From: Pseudomonas flexibilis
GTDB taxonomy: Bacteria; Pseudomonadota; Gammaproteobacteria; Pseudomonadales; Pseudomonadaceae
Length of the DNA stretch: 64,000 bases
Reading direction: 5' to 3'
Assembly: GCF_000802425.1 (NCBI RefSeq)
Contig: NZ_JRUD01000014.1
Coordinates: 1-64,000 of the forward strand
In this document: positions 10,535-19,248 of the stretch, piece by piece
How positions within the stretch are numbered: the stretch's first letter is position 1
Layout: each line of letters starts with the position of its first letter
Position numbers and translations under genes: made by a program
The notes under the pieces: model-generated
Seen by the model: only the letters and a program-made list of their open reading frames with translations
What the model was told of the DNA's origin: nothing
Databases searched by the model: none

Positions 10535-11599
10535 ATGGCCCTTATCAGCATGCGTCAGCTGCTGGACCACGCCGCCGAATTCGGCTACGGCGTGCCGGCA
10601 TTCAACGTCAACAACCTCGAACAGATGCGCGCCATCATGGAAGCGGCCGACAAGACCGACTCCCCGGTGATCGTCCAGGCCTCGGCCGGCGCCCGCAAGT
10701 ACGCCGGCGCGCCCTTCCTGCGCCACCTGATCCTCGCCGCGATCGAAGAATTCCCGCACATCCCGGTGTGCATGCACCAGGACCACGGCACCAGCCCGGA
10801 CGTCTGCCAGCGCTCCATCCAGCTGGGCTTTTCCTCGGTGATGATGGACGGCTCGCTGAAGGAAGACGGCAAGACCCCGGCCGACTACGACTACAACGTG
10901 CGCGTCACTAAGCAGACCGTTGCCTTCGCCCACGCCTGCGGCGTGTCCGTGGAAGGCGAGCTGGGCTGCCTGGGCAGCCTGGAAACCGGCTCGGCCGGCG
11001 AGGAAGACGGCATCGGCGCCGAGGGCATCCTCGACCACAGCCAGATGCTGACCGATCCGGAAGAAGCCGCCCAGTTCGTCAAGGCCACCCAGGTGGATGC
11101 CCTGGCCATCGCCATCGGCACCAGCCACGGCGCCTACAAGTTCACCAAGCCGCCGACCGGCGACATCCTGGCCATCGAGCGCATCAAGGAAATCCACAAG
11201 CGCATCCCCAACACCCACCTGGTGATGCACGGATCAAGCAGCGTGCCGCAGGAGTGGCTGAAGGTCATCAACGAGTTCGGCGGCGACATCAAGGAAACCT
11301 ACGGCGTGCCGGTCGAGGAAATCGTCGAGGGCATCAAGCACGGCGTACGCAAGGTGAACATCGACACCGACCTGCGTCTGGCTTCCACTGGCGCCATGCG
11401 CCGCTTCATGGCCCAGAACCCGAGCGAGTTCGACCCGCGCAAGTTCTTCGCCAAGACCATCGACGCCATGCGCGACATCTGCATCGCCCGCTACGAAGCC
11501 TTCGGCACCGCCGGCCACGCCTCGAAGATCAAGCCGATCTCCCTGGAAGGCATGTTCCAGCGCTACGCCCGTGGCGAGCTGGATGCCAAGGTGAACTGA
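10535..11599 (+). CDS. fba: Class II fructose-bisphosphate aldolase
   Basis: The 354-aa zinc enzyme cleaves fructose 1,6-bisphosphate to dihydroxyacetone phosphate and glyceraldehyde 3-phosphate. The metal site appears in [11 protein letters not shown] near residue 85 and in the later TSHGAYKF and VMHGSSSVP motifs. GGAG lies nine bases before the ATG. It is the last gene of the tkt-epd-pgk-fba cluster, though the repeat-filled gap before it may contain a separate promoter. A strong terminator follows. Confidence 0.96.
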   Translation: MALISMRQLLDHAAEFGYGVPAFNVNNLEQMRAIMEAADKTDSPVIVQASAGARKYAGAPFLRHLILAAIEEFPHIPVCMHQDHGTSPDVCQRSIQLGFSSVMMDGSLKEDGKTPADYDYNVRVTKQTVAFAHACGVSVEGELGCLGSLETGSAGEEDGIGAEGILDHSQMLTDPEEAAQFVKATQVDALAIAIGTSHGAYKFTKPPTGDILAIERIKEIHKRIPNTHLVMHGSSSVPQEWLKVINEFGGDIKETYGVPVEEIVEGIKHGVRKVNIDTDLRLASTGAMRRFMAQNPSEFDPRKFFAKTIDAMRDICIARYEAFGTAGHASKIKPISLEGMFQRYARGELDAKVN

Positions 11600-11612
11600 G
11601 CCTTGCCGCGCT

Positions 11613-11647
11613 AACGAAACAGCCCCGCCCCGCGGGGCTGTTTCGTT
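11613..11647 (+). terminator. Terminator of fba
   Basis: AACGAAACAGCCCCGC and GCGGGGCTGTTTCGTT form a perfect 16-bp stem around CCC, followed by TTTG. It lies 13 bases after the fba stop. Confidence 0.92.
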
Positions 11648-11816
11648 TTGGCAGCCTTGACCGCCGATCCAACACCCGGCGGCCAGAAAAGCGCCGACCG
11701 CCCACGGCTCTGCTGCCAGCGCCGCCCCGACAAAAAATACTGTTCCGCGCCCGCCGGCGCCCTTTAAAATCCGCGCCCTCTCCGCCCCGCCGCGGGCCTC
11801 TCGCTGTACATCCCAC

Positions 11817-12209
11817 ATGAAACCCACCCTGATTGCCGCCGCCGAACTCGACCGCCTGGAAACCTGGGCCAAGTACCACAAGGGCCTGTGCGACAGCTGC
11901 CAGGCCGTGTGCTGCACAATGCCAGCCGAGGTGCGCATCGCGGATCTGGTGCGCCTCGGCGTGCTGGACGAGTTCGACGCCGGCGAGCCGCCGCGACAGT
12001 TGGCCAAGCGCCTGATGAAGGACGGCGTGATCCAGCACTTCAACCAGAAGCGCGAGCTGTTCACCCTGCAGCAGATGTCCAATGGCGACTGCCTGTACCT
12101 GGACCGCAAGACCCGCCGCTGCACGGTGTATGACAAGCGCCCGGACACCTGTCGCAACCATCCGCAGATCGGCCCGCGACCCGGCTACTGCGCCTACCGG
12201 CCACGGTAG
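11817..12209 (+). CDS. YkgJ family cysteine-cluster protein
   Basis: The 130-aa protein has the CxxC...CC and later C...C arrangement of the YkgJ/UPF0153 family: CDSCQAVCC near residue 26, GDCLYLD near 84, and RRCTVYDKRPDTCRNHP near 95-110. These cysteines probably bind zinc or an iron-sulfur cluster; function is not known. It sits alone between fba and a GNAT gene, downstream of the fba terminator, and is probably its own transcription unit. Confidence 0.85.
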   Translation: MKPTLIAAAELDRLETWAKYHKGLCDSCQAVCCTMPAEVRIADLVRLGVLDEFDAGEPPRQLAKRLMKDGVIQHFNQKRELFTLQQMSNGDCLYLDRKTRRCTVYDKRPDTCRNHPQIGPRPGYCAYRPR

Positions 12210-12289
12210 GCAAAGCGTCCTGCGCCTATACATTCGTCGAGGAATGTTGTTTTCCGCCGCAACCGGGCTAGCGTTTCCGGGGTAAACCA

Positions 12290-12313
12290 CCGTTCCGGTT
12301 TCTTTCGGAACGG
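12290..12313. repeat. Inverted repeat downstream of ykgJ-like gene
   Basis: CCGTTCCG and CGGAACGG form a perfect 8-bp stem with an 8-nt loop. Without a proper T-run it is a weak terminator candidate, or part of the GNAT gene control region. Confidence 0.4.
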
Positions 12314-12322
12314 AACGGCCTT

Positions 12323-12344
12323 TGTGAAGTCAACTTCACAAACC
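12323..12344. promoter_or_regulatory. Candidate operator before the GNAT gene
   Basis: TTTGTGAAGT and ACTTCACAAA are perfect reverse complements separated by CA. The site ends 22 bases before the ATG at 12367, where a repressor would overlap the promoter or leader. The spacing between TGTGA and TCACA is 8, not the 6 of Vfr/CRP sites. Confidence 0.55.
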
Positions 12345-12366
12345 TCCCCCGCTAGCGAGGCTGCAC

Positions 12367-13074
12367 ATGGAACGTTCATCCCCCCGCCACCTGATCGGCC
12401 GTTTTCGCCGCAAGCTGGAAAAACTGGGGCCGAGCCAGACGGCTCATCTCATGCTGGTACGCCTGCTCGACCACTTCAGCCTGTTCAAGATCCTGCGTGG
12501 CGTGTTGCTGGTGAAGGTGGACCCCGCCTTCCTCGACTGCCCGCCGCACCTGACGCCCGGCTTTCTCGACGAATCCCGTCTCTGGCAACTGGCCCGCGAC
12601 CCGGAGAATGCCCTGGACGCCAGTTTTCTCAACGAGGCCCTGGCCAAGGGCGACCGCTGCTATGCCATCCTCGACGGTGAGCGCCTGGCGGCCTACGGCT
12701 GGTACTCCCGCCAGCCCACGCGCATCGATCCACCGGAGCTGCTGCTCGGCTTCGATGCGGGCCACGTGTACATGTACAAGGGGCTGACCCGCCACGAGTA
12801 CCGCGGCCAGCGCCTGCACGCCATTGGCATGAACCGAGCGCTGCAGCACTACCTGGAGCAGGGCGCCAAGGGACTGGTTTCCTATGTGGAATCGACCAAC
12901 GTCGATTCGCTGAAGTCCTGCTTCCGCCTCGGCTATCGGCAGTTCGGCTCCATCTACCTGTGGCGGGTGTTCGGCCATTACCTGCGCCTCTACAGCCCCG
13001 CCTGCCGCCGTTACGGCTTCAGCCTCCAGGCGGCCGAACCGCGTAGCGACGGCTGGGGCGCACGCAAGGCCTGA
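12367..13074 (+). CDS. GNAT-fold acetyltransferase
   Basis: The 235-aa protein shows the acetyl-CoA binding signature of GNAT enzymes in EYRGQRLHAIGMNRAL (about residues 140-155). VESTNVDSLKSCFRLGYRQFGS follows, typical of the family C-terminal half. The substrate cannot be told. The N-terminus is basic and has no signal peptide. A strong palindrome lies directly upstream, and a REP pair lies downstream. Confidence 0.7.
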   Translation: MERSSPRHLIGRFRRKLEKLGPSQTAHLMLVRLLDHFSLFKILRGVLLVKVDPAFLDCPPHLTPGFLDESRLWQLARDPENALDASFLNEALAKGDRCYAILDGERLAAYGWYSRQPTRIDPPELLLGFDAGHVYMYKGLTRHEYRGQRLHAIGMNRALQHYLEQGAKGLVSYVESTNVDSLKSCFRLGYRQFGSIYLWRVFGHYLRLYSPACRRYGFSLQAAEPRSDGWGARKA

Positions 13075-13104
13075 GGGGGCTGCGCAACGTCCTGGCGGGA
13101 GACC

Positions 13105-13180
13105 CTGTGGGGGCGAGTTTATTCGCGAGCAGTTGGCCGCAATCGGCACGAAAAGCTCGCGGACAAGTCCGCTCCCACAG
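13105..13180. repeat. REP pair (REPIN-like)
   Basis: CTGTGGGGGCGAG...TTCGCGAGC and its inverted partner GCTCGCGGAC...GTCCGCTCCCACAG match the Pseudomonas REP core. The two REPs face each other in the gap between two convergent genes, the usual location of these elements. Confidence 0.85.
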
Positions 13181-13209
13181 AAGCGGCGGCAGCCCCGCCG
13201 CAGCCTGCA

Positions 13210-14508
13210 TCAGCCCAGCTCGTAGCCCAGCACGCGCGGCAGCCACAGGGCGATTTCCGGGAACACCGCCACCAGCAGCAACGCCAGCCCCATGGTGACG
13301 ACGAACAACAACGCCCAGCCGACGGTCTGTTCCAGGCGGATCTTCGCCGCCTCGGTGGTGACCAGCAGGTTGACCGCCACCGGTGGGGTGAACTGGCCGA
13401 TGGCGATGTTCATCGCCAGCAGGATGCCGAACCACACCGGGTTCCAGCCGAAATGCTGCATCACCGGGATCAGCACCGGCATCAGGATCATGTAGATCGA
13501 GATGGCGTCCAGCAGCATGCCGGCCAGCAGTACGGCGATCATCACCAGCAGCAACAGCACGGTGCCGTTGTCGGACAGCGAGATCAGCCACTCGGCCAGA
13601 TGGCGGAAGGTGCCGAGCAGCGTGCCGGACCAGGCGAATATGCCGGCCAGGGCGATGATCAGCATGACCACGGCGGAGATCACCGCCGCCTCGCCGATGA
13701 GTTCCCACAAGTGCTTCCACTGCAGCTCGCGGGTCACCCACAGGCCGACCACGATGCCATAGGCCACCGCCACCACCGCCGCTTCGGTGGGGGTGAACAG
13801 ACCACTGCGCAGCCCGCCGAGGATCAGCACCGGGGCGAACAGCGCCGGCAGCGCCTGCCGGAAGGCCGGCCACAGCGGCGGGCGGGGCTCGCCGGTCGGC
13901 GGTTCCCAGCCGTTGCGGCGTGCCAGCCACCAGGCGGGCAGCAGCAGCACCAGGCCGGCGAGGATACCGGGGAACAGGCCGGCGGCGAACAGCGCGCGCA
14001 GGTCGACGCCCGGCACGATGATCGAGTACAGGATCAGGGCAATTGACGGCGGAATCAGGATCGCCGTCGATGCCGACGCGGCGATCAGCGTCGCCGAGAA
14101 CGGCTTGGGGTAGCCCGCCTTGGTCATGCTTGGCAGCATCACCATGGCCACCGCCGCGGCATCCGCCGGACCCGAGCCGCTCATGCCGCCCATGATCAGG
14201 CAGACCAGCACCGCCACCGCGGCCAGGCCGCCATGCCGCTGACCGATCAGCGCCTGAGCGAACTGCACCAGTCGCAGCGCCACGCCGGATTTCTCGAAGA
14301 TCAGCCCAGTGAGGATGAACAGCGGAATGGCGATCAGCGGGTATTTGGCGATGCCGTTGTAGGTGTTGGTGCCCAGGGTGGCCAGCATGTCCGGCGACAG
14401 CCCGGTGAGAATGCCCACCGCGCCGGCCAGGCCGAGGGCGAAGGCCACCGGCACGCCGAAGGCCAGGAAGGCGATGAAGCTCAGCAGCATCCAGAGATCA
14501 GGGCTCAT
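13210..14508 (-). CDS. dctM: TRAP transporter large permease (DctM)
   Basis: The 432-aa polytopic inner-membrane protein is the large subunit of a tripartite ATP-independent periplasmic transporter, which uses ion gradients to import carboxylates. Family features include PLFILTGLIFEKSGVALRL near residue 60, MGGMSGSGPADAAAV near 110 and ASASTAILIPPSIALILYS near 150. It overlaps dctQ by 11 bases and has GGAGG upstream. It is the last gene of the dctP-dctQ-dctM operon. Confidence 0.93.
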   Translation of the reverse strand: MSPDLWMLLSFIAFLAFGVPVAFALGLAGAVGILTGLSPDMLATLGTNTYNGIAKYPLIAIPLFILTGLIFEKSGVALRLVQFAQALIGQRHGGLAAVAVLVCLIMGGMSGSGPADAAAVAMVMLPSMTKAGYPKPFSATLIAASASTAILIPPSIALILYSIIVPGVDLRALFAAGLFPGILAGLVLLLPAWWLARRNGWEPPTGEPRPPLWPAFRQALPALFAPVLILGGLRSGLFTPTEAAVVAVAYGIVVGLWVTRELQWKHLWELIGEAAVISAVVMLIIALAGIFAWSGTLLGTFRHLAEWLISLSDNGTVLLLLVMIAVLLAGMLLDAISIYMILMPVLIPVMQHFGWNPVWFGILLAMNIAIGQFTPPVAVNLLVTTEAAKIRLEQTVGWALLFVVTMGLALLLVAVFPEIALWLPRVLGYELG

Positions 14509-14974
14509 CCTTCAGCCTCCCGCGCAGGCGGTCCAGGGTCATCTGGGTCAGGCGCCAGGCCACGGCCAGCGCCAGCAACGGCAGCCAGACCACGTACCAC
14601 CAGTTGGGCAGCCCCAGGCCTGGCGATTCGGATTCCCACTGGTATTCCTGCCAGGCGAACACGCCGCCGTACCAGACCACCAGGCCGAGCACGAGCATGC
14701 CGCACAGCCACTGGAACAGGATCAACGGCACACGCAGACGTGGGAACTTGCGCTCGATCAGCGCGATGCGGATGTGGCCGTTGCGGCGCATGGCCACGGC
14801 GGCGCCGGCGAAGGTCAGCACCACCAGCATGAAGATGGAGATTTCCTCGGTGAAGGCGAACGAGGCGTCGGTGACGTAGCGCACCACCACGTTGGCCAGG
14901 CTGATCAGGCTGATCACCGTCAGGGCGAGAGTGGCCAGCCAGCGTTCGGGCCTGGCATCCGGTCGATGACTCAT
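14498..14974 (-). CDS. dctQ: TRAP transporter small permease (DctQ)
   Basis: The 158-aa protein with about four membrane segments is the small TRAP subunit that links the binding protein and the large permease. The segment ISLANVVVRYVTDASFAFTEEIS is characteristic of DctQ. I start at MSHRPDARPE, preceded by GAGG; the longer frame reads through the upstream hairpin. It lies between dctP and dctM on the same strand. Confidence 0.9.
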   Translation of the reverse strand: MSHRPDARPERWLATLALTVISLISLANVVVRYVTDASFAFTEEISIFMLVVLTFAGAAVAMRRNGHIRIALIERKFPRLRVPLILFQWLCGMLVLGLVVWYGGVFAWQEYQWESESPGLGLPNWWYVVWLPLLALAVAWRLTQMTLDRLRGRLKDEP

Positions 14975-14990
14975 AGCTAGAACCTCAAGG

Positions 14991-15011
14991 GCCGGCACCT
15001 GGGGTGCCGGC
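14991..15011 (-). promoter_or_regulatory. Intercistronic hairpin between dctP and dctQ
   Basis: GCCGGCACC and GGTGCCGGC form a perfect 9-bp stem with a 3-nt loop and no T-run. It is likely to protect the upstream dctP mRNA or damp expression of the permease genes relative to the binding protein. Confidence 0.65.
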
Positions 15012-15042
15012 ACGTACAACCGAAGGCGGGCGCCTTCGCTAC

Positions 15043-16041
15043 TCAGTTACCGGCGACGGCGTCGCGGGCGGCCTTGAGCAGGTCGGCGCCGATGCGCTTC
15101 TCCCACTTGGCATACAGGGGCGCGGTGGCTTCGACGAACGCCTGACGCTCGGTGGCGCTCAGCTCGATCACCTGTACGCCGCGCTCACGGATGGCGGCCA
15201 GACGCTGAGCTTCCTCGGCACGGGACTTCTCGATCTCCCACTTGCCGGCATCGATGGCGGCTTGCTTGAGCAGTGCCTGGTCCTCGGCGGAGAAGCTCTT
15301 CCAGACACTCGGGCTGACCGCAAAGATCAGCGGATCGGCCATGTAGCCCCACAGGGTCAGGTACTTCTGGTCAACCTGGTCGATGCGCGCCACGTCAAAC
15401 ACCGACAGCGGGTTTTCCTGACCGTCCACGGCGCCGGTGGTGAGCGCCGGCTTGGCGTCGGCCCAGCTCATCTGCGTCGGGTTGGCGCCCAGGATGCTGA
15501 AGGTGTCCTGGAACAGCGGCGAGCCGACCACACGGATCTTCATGCCCTTGAGGTCCTCCGGGCTGCGGATCGGCTTCTTGGAGTTGGAGAGTTCACGGAA
15601 ACCGTTCTCGCCCCAGGCCAGCGGCACCACGCCGCGCTTCTCGATGGCCTTGAACACGGTCTCGCCTGCCGCACCCTGGGTGATGGCGTCGGTATCGGCG
15701 GTGTCGGCCACCAGGAACGGCAGCGAGAACAGGTTCAGCTCCGGCACCTGGGGCGACCAGTTGATGGTCGAGCCGACAGCCATGTCGATCAGGCCGGAGC
15801 GCATGGCGGAAAATTCCTTGGTCTGGTCGCCGGCGACCAGTTGGGCGTTGTCATACACGCGCAGGGTGATGCGGCCTTCGGAGCGTTCCTTGACCAGTTC
15901 GGCCCACTTGCTGGCCGCCTGGCCCCAGGGGAAGGCATCGGACAATACGGTTGAAACGGAGTATTCGCGAGCGTGCGCACTAAAGGCGGCGGTCAGCGCG
16001 GCGGCAGCGGCCAGCGCCGTAAAACAACGGCTGAGCTTCAT
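15043..16041 (-). CDS. dctP: TRAP transporter periplasmic solute-binding protein (DctP)
   Basis: The 332-aa protein has a Sec signal peptide (MKLSRCFTALAAAAALTAAFSAHA) and the DctP fold. GMKIRVVGSPLFQDTF near residue 165 carries the arginine that binds the substrate carboxylate. GAVDGQENPLS near 210 is also typical. I start at MKLSRC behind AAGGA; the longer frame adds 44 residues in front of the signal peptide. It is the first gene of the operon. C4-dicarboxylate is the likely substrate class, but the exact ligand is not determinable. Confidence 0.92.
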   Translation of the reverse strand: MKLSRCFTALAAAAALTAAFSAHAREYSVSTVLSDAFPWGQAASKWAELVKERSEGRITLRVYDNAQLVAGDQTKEFSAMRSGLIDMAVGSTINWSPQVPELNLFSLPFLVADTADTDAITQGAAGETVFKAIEKRGVVPLAWGENGFRELSNSKKPIRSPEDLKGMKIRVVGSPLFQDTFSILGANPTQMSWADAKPALTTGAVDGQENPLSVFDVARIDQVDQKYLTLWGYMADPLIFAVSPSVWKSFSAEDQALLKQAAIDAGKWEIEKSRAEEAQRLAAIRERGVQVIELSATERQAFVEATAPLYAKWEKRIGADLLKAARDAVAGN

Positions 16042-16325
16042 GGGAGCGTCCTTGGGATCGTGATCTTTGTTGGAATGCGAACAGCCATTGCCTACAGAGG
16101 CATGGCAGATCCGATGACAACCGGATAGGTCGTCTGGGCGCGCCGGGTAGACGCTTGGGAAGGTAACGCACAAGGCGTTGGGGCGTCGCTGGGGCTTTTT
16201 GGGCTCGCGACAGGGTCAGCGGATGCGCTTAGGCGGCTAACTATCGCAGAAGCCACCGGCAATTTCTACGCTTCGGGAGAGGGACGCACAGTGCACAAAG
16301 CGCTGGGCGAGTCTGCAGATGGCAC
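16042..16325. other. dctP upstream region
   Basis: This non-coding stretch separates dctP from the sRNA terminator and must contain the dctP promoter. I could not identify a convincing -35/-10 pair or operator. Confidence 0.4.
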
Positions 16326-16351
16326 AAAAAAGAAAACCCCGCATCGCGGGG
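16326..16351 (-). terminator. Terminator of the RsmY-like sRNA
   Basis: CCCCGC and GCGGGG pair around ATC, followed on the minus strand by TTTTCTTTTTT. Confidence 0.88.
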
Positions 16352-16448
16352 CTTGCAGATTGAATCCTTACATCCATGTTCGACCCGCCATCCTGGGGGT
16401 CCGGAAATTCCTTTTTTGTTCTTGGCGCTTCCTGCGCGCTTTCCGTTG
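16326..16448 (-). ncRNA. rsmY: RsmY-like CsrA/RsmA-titrating small RNA
   Basis: The minus strand carries seven GGA motifs (at 16442, 16430, 16409, 16400, 16391, 16373 and 16365) in about 120 bases, followed by a strong terminator. One GGA is in the hairpin GCGCAGGAAGCGC (16425-16437), as in RsmY of other pseudomonads. ATGGATGTAAGGATTC is also RsmY-like. A GacA-type box lies about 60 bases upstream of the inferred 5' end. Such RNAs sequester RsmA/CsrA and relieve translational repression. In P. aeruginosa rsmY lies in the same broad chromosomal neighbourhood. The 5' end is estimated from a weak -10 (TAGTCT, 16455-16460). Confidence 0.78.
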
Positions 16449-16504
16449 GTGGCAAGACTACGCAGGCGCAGCCGAGGACGACAGCGCCAAATGCCGGCAG
16501 ACTT

Positions 16505-16522
16505 TGTAAGCCTTTTCCTACG
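16505..16522 (-). promoter_or_regulatory. GacA-box-like upstream activating site
   Basis: The known GacA site is TGTAAG-N6-CTTACA. The minus strand here reads CGTAGG-N6-CTTACA, matching 10 of 12 fixed positions with the correct spacing. It is centred about 65 bases upstream of the predicted sRNA start, as for other rsm genes. Confidence 0.65.
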
Positions 16523-16626
16523 GCAGCGTCCGTCTTTACCAATGGGCAGCGACGTTACAGGGGCGCAGAATCGAGACACCCCATAACAACAACAGATCCC
16601 CACCAAGAGGATCAAAGGGTCGACAC

Positions 16627-17271
16627 ATGCGCAACCTCGTTCTGTCCCTGCTGGTAATCGCCACAGGCTTGCCTGCCTACGGCCAGGTGGCGGCCATACA
16701 GACCCGCTATCACGGCCAGGATGAGGCCGAGCAGGCCTTCTGGGCCGAGCTCTATGCCAGTGGCGGCGAAACCCTGTTCTGCGGCCAGACGTTCGCCCGC
16801 AACGAGGGCCTGGCCATCAGCGCCATCTACGGTGTACGCGAAATCCGCCAGGCCCTGCGCTGCACCACCACCAACCAGTGCGCGGTGCAGACGCCGCGCT
16901 ACCTGAACATGGTCGGCGACCTGCACAACCTCTACCCGAACGAGGCGCGGCTGGAGGAGCATCGGCGCAATGACCGCTTCGGCGAGGTCACCAGCGATGG
17001 ACCGCCCGGCGAATGCGGGTTGCGCACAGGCTTCAAGCTGCTCGAACCGCCCGCCTCGGCCAAGGGCAATGTGGCGCGCGCACTCTTCCACATGCATGCC
17101 GAGTACGATCTGCCTCTGCCGCTGGCGCTGGATGTGCTGCAGCGCTGGCACCGGGAAGATCCCGCCGACCAGACAGAACGCATCCGCAATGACCGCATCG
17201 CCATGCTGCAAGGCACCCGCAATCGGTTCATCGACGACCCCGCACAGGCCGAGCGATTGGCCAAGCCCTGA
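16627..17271 (+). CDS. endA: Endonuclease I (secreted/periplasmic DNase)
   Basis: The 214-aa protein begins with a signal peptide (MRNLVLSLLVIATGLPAYG) and belongs to the endonuclease I family of metal-dependent, non-specific nucleases. Family features are YLNMVGDLHNLYPNEA (near residue 95, with the catalytic histidine region), ARALFHMHAEYDLPL near 150 and RNDRIAMLQGTRNRFIDDP near the C-terminus. The ATG at 16627 has AAGGG upstream. It is a single-gene unit followed by a bidirectional terminator. Confidence 0.88.
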   Translation: MRNLVLSLLVIATGLPAYGQVAAIQTRYHGQDEAEQAFWAELYASGGETLFCGQTFARNEGLAISAIYGVREIRQALRCTTTNQCAVQTPRYLNMVGDLHNLYPNEARLEEHRRNDRFGEVTSDGPPGECGLRTGFKLLEPPASAKGNVARALFHMHAEYDLPLPLALDVLQRWHREDPADQTERIRNDRIAMLQGTRNRFIDDPAQAERLAKP

Positions 17272-17299
17272 GTCCCACGGTTACCTACGGGGGCAAACA

Positions 17300-17331
17300 A
17301 AAATGCCCGTATCTCACGATACGGGCATTTT
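17300..17331. terminator. Bidirectional terminator between endA and the acyl-CoA dehydrogenase gene
   Basis: AAAATGCCCGTATC and GATACGGGCATTTT form a perfect 14-bp stem around TCAC. A-runs and T-runs at both sides allow use from either direction by the two convergent genes. Confidence 0.92.
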
Positions 17332-17352
17332 CATTCAGCCTTTGCCGCCAGC

Positions 17353-19131
17353 TCAGAACTGCTCGGCGTCGAGCAGGTAGAGTGGCTCGCTGCCGGCACG
17401 TACCGCCGCGCTCAGCGACTGCACGCGCGGCAGCAGGCGTGCGAAGAAGAAGCGCGCGGTGCCCAGCTTGCTGGCGTAGAAGCTCTCTTCACCTTCCTTG
17501 CCCAGCGCGGCCTTGGCCATCAGCGCCCACATGTAGCCGTAGGCGACGTAGCCGAAGGCCTGCAGGTATTCAACCGACGCGGCGCCGATCTCGTTGGGAT
17601 TGGACTTGGCGCGATCCAGCACCCAGGCGGTCAATTCATCGAGCTGATGGACGGCGACCTTCAGCGGCGCGGTGAACTCGCCCAGCGAGGCATCGGCCCC
17701 AGCGATGAATGCCTTGATCTCGTCTGCGAACAGCGCATAGAAGATGCCGCCGTTGCCCACCACCTTGCGGCCCACCAGATCGAGCGACTGGATGCCGTTG
17801 GTGCCTTCGTAGATCTGGGTGATGCGGCAGTCGCGCACCAGTTGCTCCTGGCCCCATTCACGGATGAAACCATGGCCACCGAAGATCTGCTGGCCATGCA
17901 CGGTGGTTTCCAGGCCCATGTCGGTGAGGAACGCCTTGGCCACCGGTGTCAGCAGCGCGACCAGATCCTCGGCACGCTTGCGAGCCGTCGGGTCTTCGCT
18001 GTACTTGGCGATGTCCAGCTGCACAGCCACGTAGCTGGAGAAGGCGCGGCCACCTTCGTTCAATGCCTTCATGGTCAGCAGCATGCGGCGCACGTCCGGA
18101 TGCACAATGATCGGGTCAGCGGCCTTGTCCTGCGCCGCCGGGCCAGTGGCCGCGCGGCTCTGCAGGCGCTCGCGGGCATACTCCACGGCGCTCTGGTAGG
18201 AGCGCTCACCCAGCGCCAGGCCCTGGATACCGACGCCCAGGCGCTCGTAGTTCATCATGGTGAACATCGCCGCCAGGCCCTTGTTGACCTCGCCGACCAG
18301 CCAGCCGGTGGCGCCATCGAAGTTCATCACGCAGGTGGCCGAGGCCTTGATGCCCATCTTGTGCTCGATGGAGCCGCAGCTGACGCTGTTGCGCGCACCC
18401 AGGCTGCCATCGGCGTTGACCATCACCTTGGGCACCAGGAACAGCGAGATGCCCTTGGAGCCGGCCGGCGCATCCGGCAGCTTGGCCAGCACCAGGTGGA
18501 TGATGTTCTCGGTCAGGTCGTGTTCGCCGCCGGTGATGAAGATCTTGGTGCCGGTGACCTTGTAGCTGCCGTCGGCCTGCGGCTCGGCCTTGGTGCGGAT
18601 CAGGCCCAGGTCGGTGCCGGCGTGCGGCTCGGTCAGGCACATGGAACCCGCCCATACGCCGGCGTACATGTTCGGCAGGTAGGTCTGCTTCAGCTCTTCG
18701 CTGGCGTGGGAATTGAGCGCCAGGCAGGCGCCGGCGGTAAGCATCGGGTACAGGCCGAAGGACAGGTTGGCGGAGTTGACCATTTCCTCGACCTGGGCGC
18801 CGATCACCTTCGGCATCCCCATGCCGCCGAACGCCGGATCGCCACCCACGCCGACCCAGCCGCCCTCGGCATAGGTTTTGTAGGCGTCGATGAAGCCGGC
18901 GGGCGTCTTCACGGCGCCTTCGTTCCAGGTGCAGCCTTCTTCGTCACCGCTGCGGTTCAGTGGCGCGATGCTGCCCGCGATCACCTTGCCGGCTTCTTCC
19001 AGCACGGCGATGGCGGTCTCGCCATCGATCACCTCGGCCAGGCCGGGCAGTTCACTCCACAGGTTGGCAACGTCGAAAACCTCATTGAGGACGAAACGCA
19101 TGTCACGCAGGGGCGCTTGGTAATCAGCCAT
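17353..19131 (-). CDS. Acyl-CoA dehydrogenase (long form, PA0506/PA0508 type)
   Basis: The 592-aa FAD enzyme catalyses the first step of fatty-acid beta-oxidation. It has the N-terminal, middle (CLTEPHAGTDLGLIRTKA near residue 160) and C-terminal domains of the family, the catalytic glutamate in QIYEGTNGIQSLDL near residue 430, and a C-terminal extension of about 130 residues typical of the long bacterial FadE form. GAGG precedes the ATG. It is about 50% identical by eye to the enzyme at 20704-22509. Chain-length preference cannot be read from sequence. Confidence 0.92.
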   Translation of the reverse strand: MADYQAPLRDMRFVLNEVFDVANLWSELPGLAEVIDGETAIAVLEEAGKVIAGSIAPLNRSGDEEGCTWNEGAVKTPAGFIDAYKTYAEGGWVGVGGDPAFGGMGMPKVIGAQVEEMVNSANLSFGLYPMLTAGACLALNSHASEELKQTYLPNMYAGVWAGSMCLTEPHAGTDLGLIRTKAEPQADGSYKVTGTKIFITGGEHDLTENIIHLVLAKLPDAPAGSKGISLFLVPKVMVNADGSLGARNSVSCGSIEHKMGIKASATCVMNFDGATGWLVGEVNKGLAAMFTMMNYERLGVGIQGLALGERSYQSAVEYARERLQSRAATGPAAQDKAADPIIVHPDVRRMLLTMKALNEGGRAFSSYVAVQLDIAKYSEDPTARKRAEDLVALLTPVAKAFLTDMGLETTVHGQQIFGGHGFIREWGQEQLVRDCRITQIYEGTNGIQSLDLVGRKVVGNGGIFYALFADEIKAFIAGADASLGEFTAPLKVAVHQLDELTAWVLDRAKSNPNEIGAASVEYLQAFGYVAYGYMWALMAKAALGKEGEESFYASKLGTARFFFARLLPRVQSLSAAVRAGSEPLYLLDAEQF

Positions 19132-19248
19132 GTAAACCTCGATTCAACGATGACCGCAAAGGCCGGGAACGAAGAAAACGCGAGTCTAGCCGAACAACTC
19201 TAAAGACATGTAGCGTCAGTTGGTGACCATCAAGTCAACCTCAGTCAC

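Noticed and set aside
12323..12344. Vfr/CRP site
   Set aside because: The TGTGA and TCACA half-sites are spaced by 8 rather than 6 bases, so I list it only as an unassigned operator.
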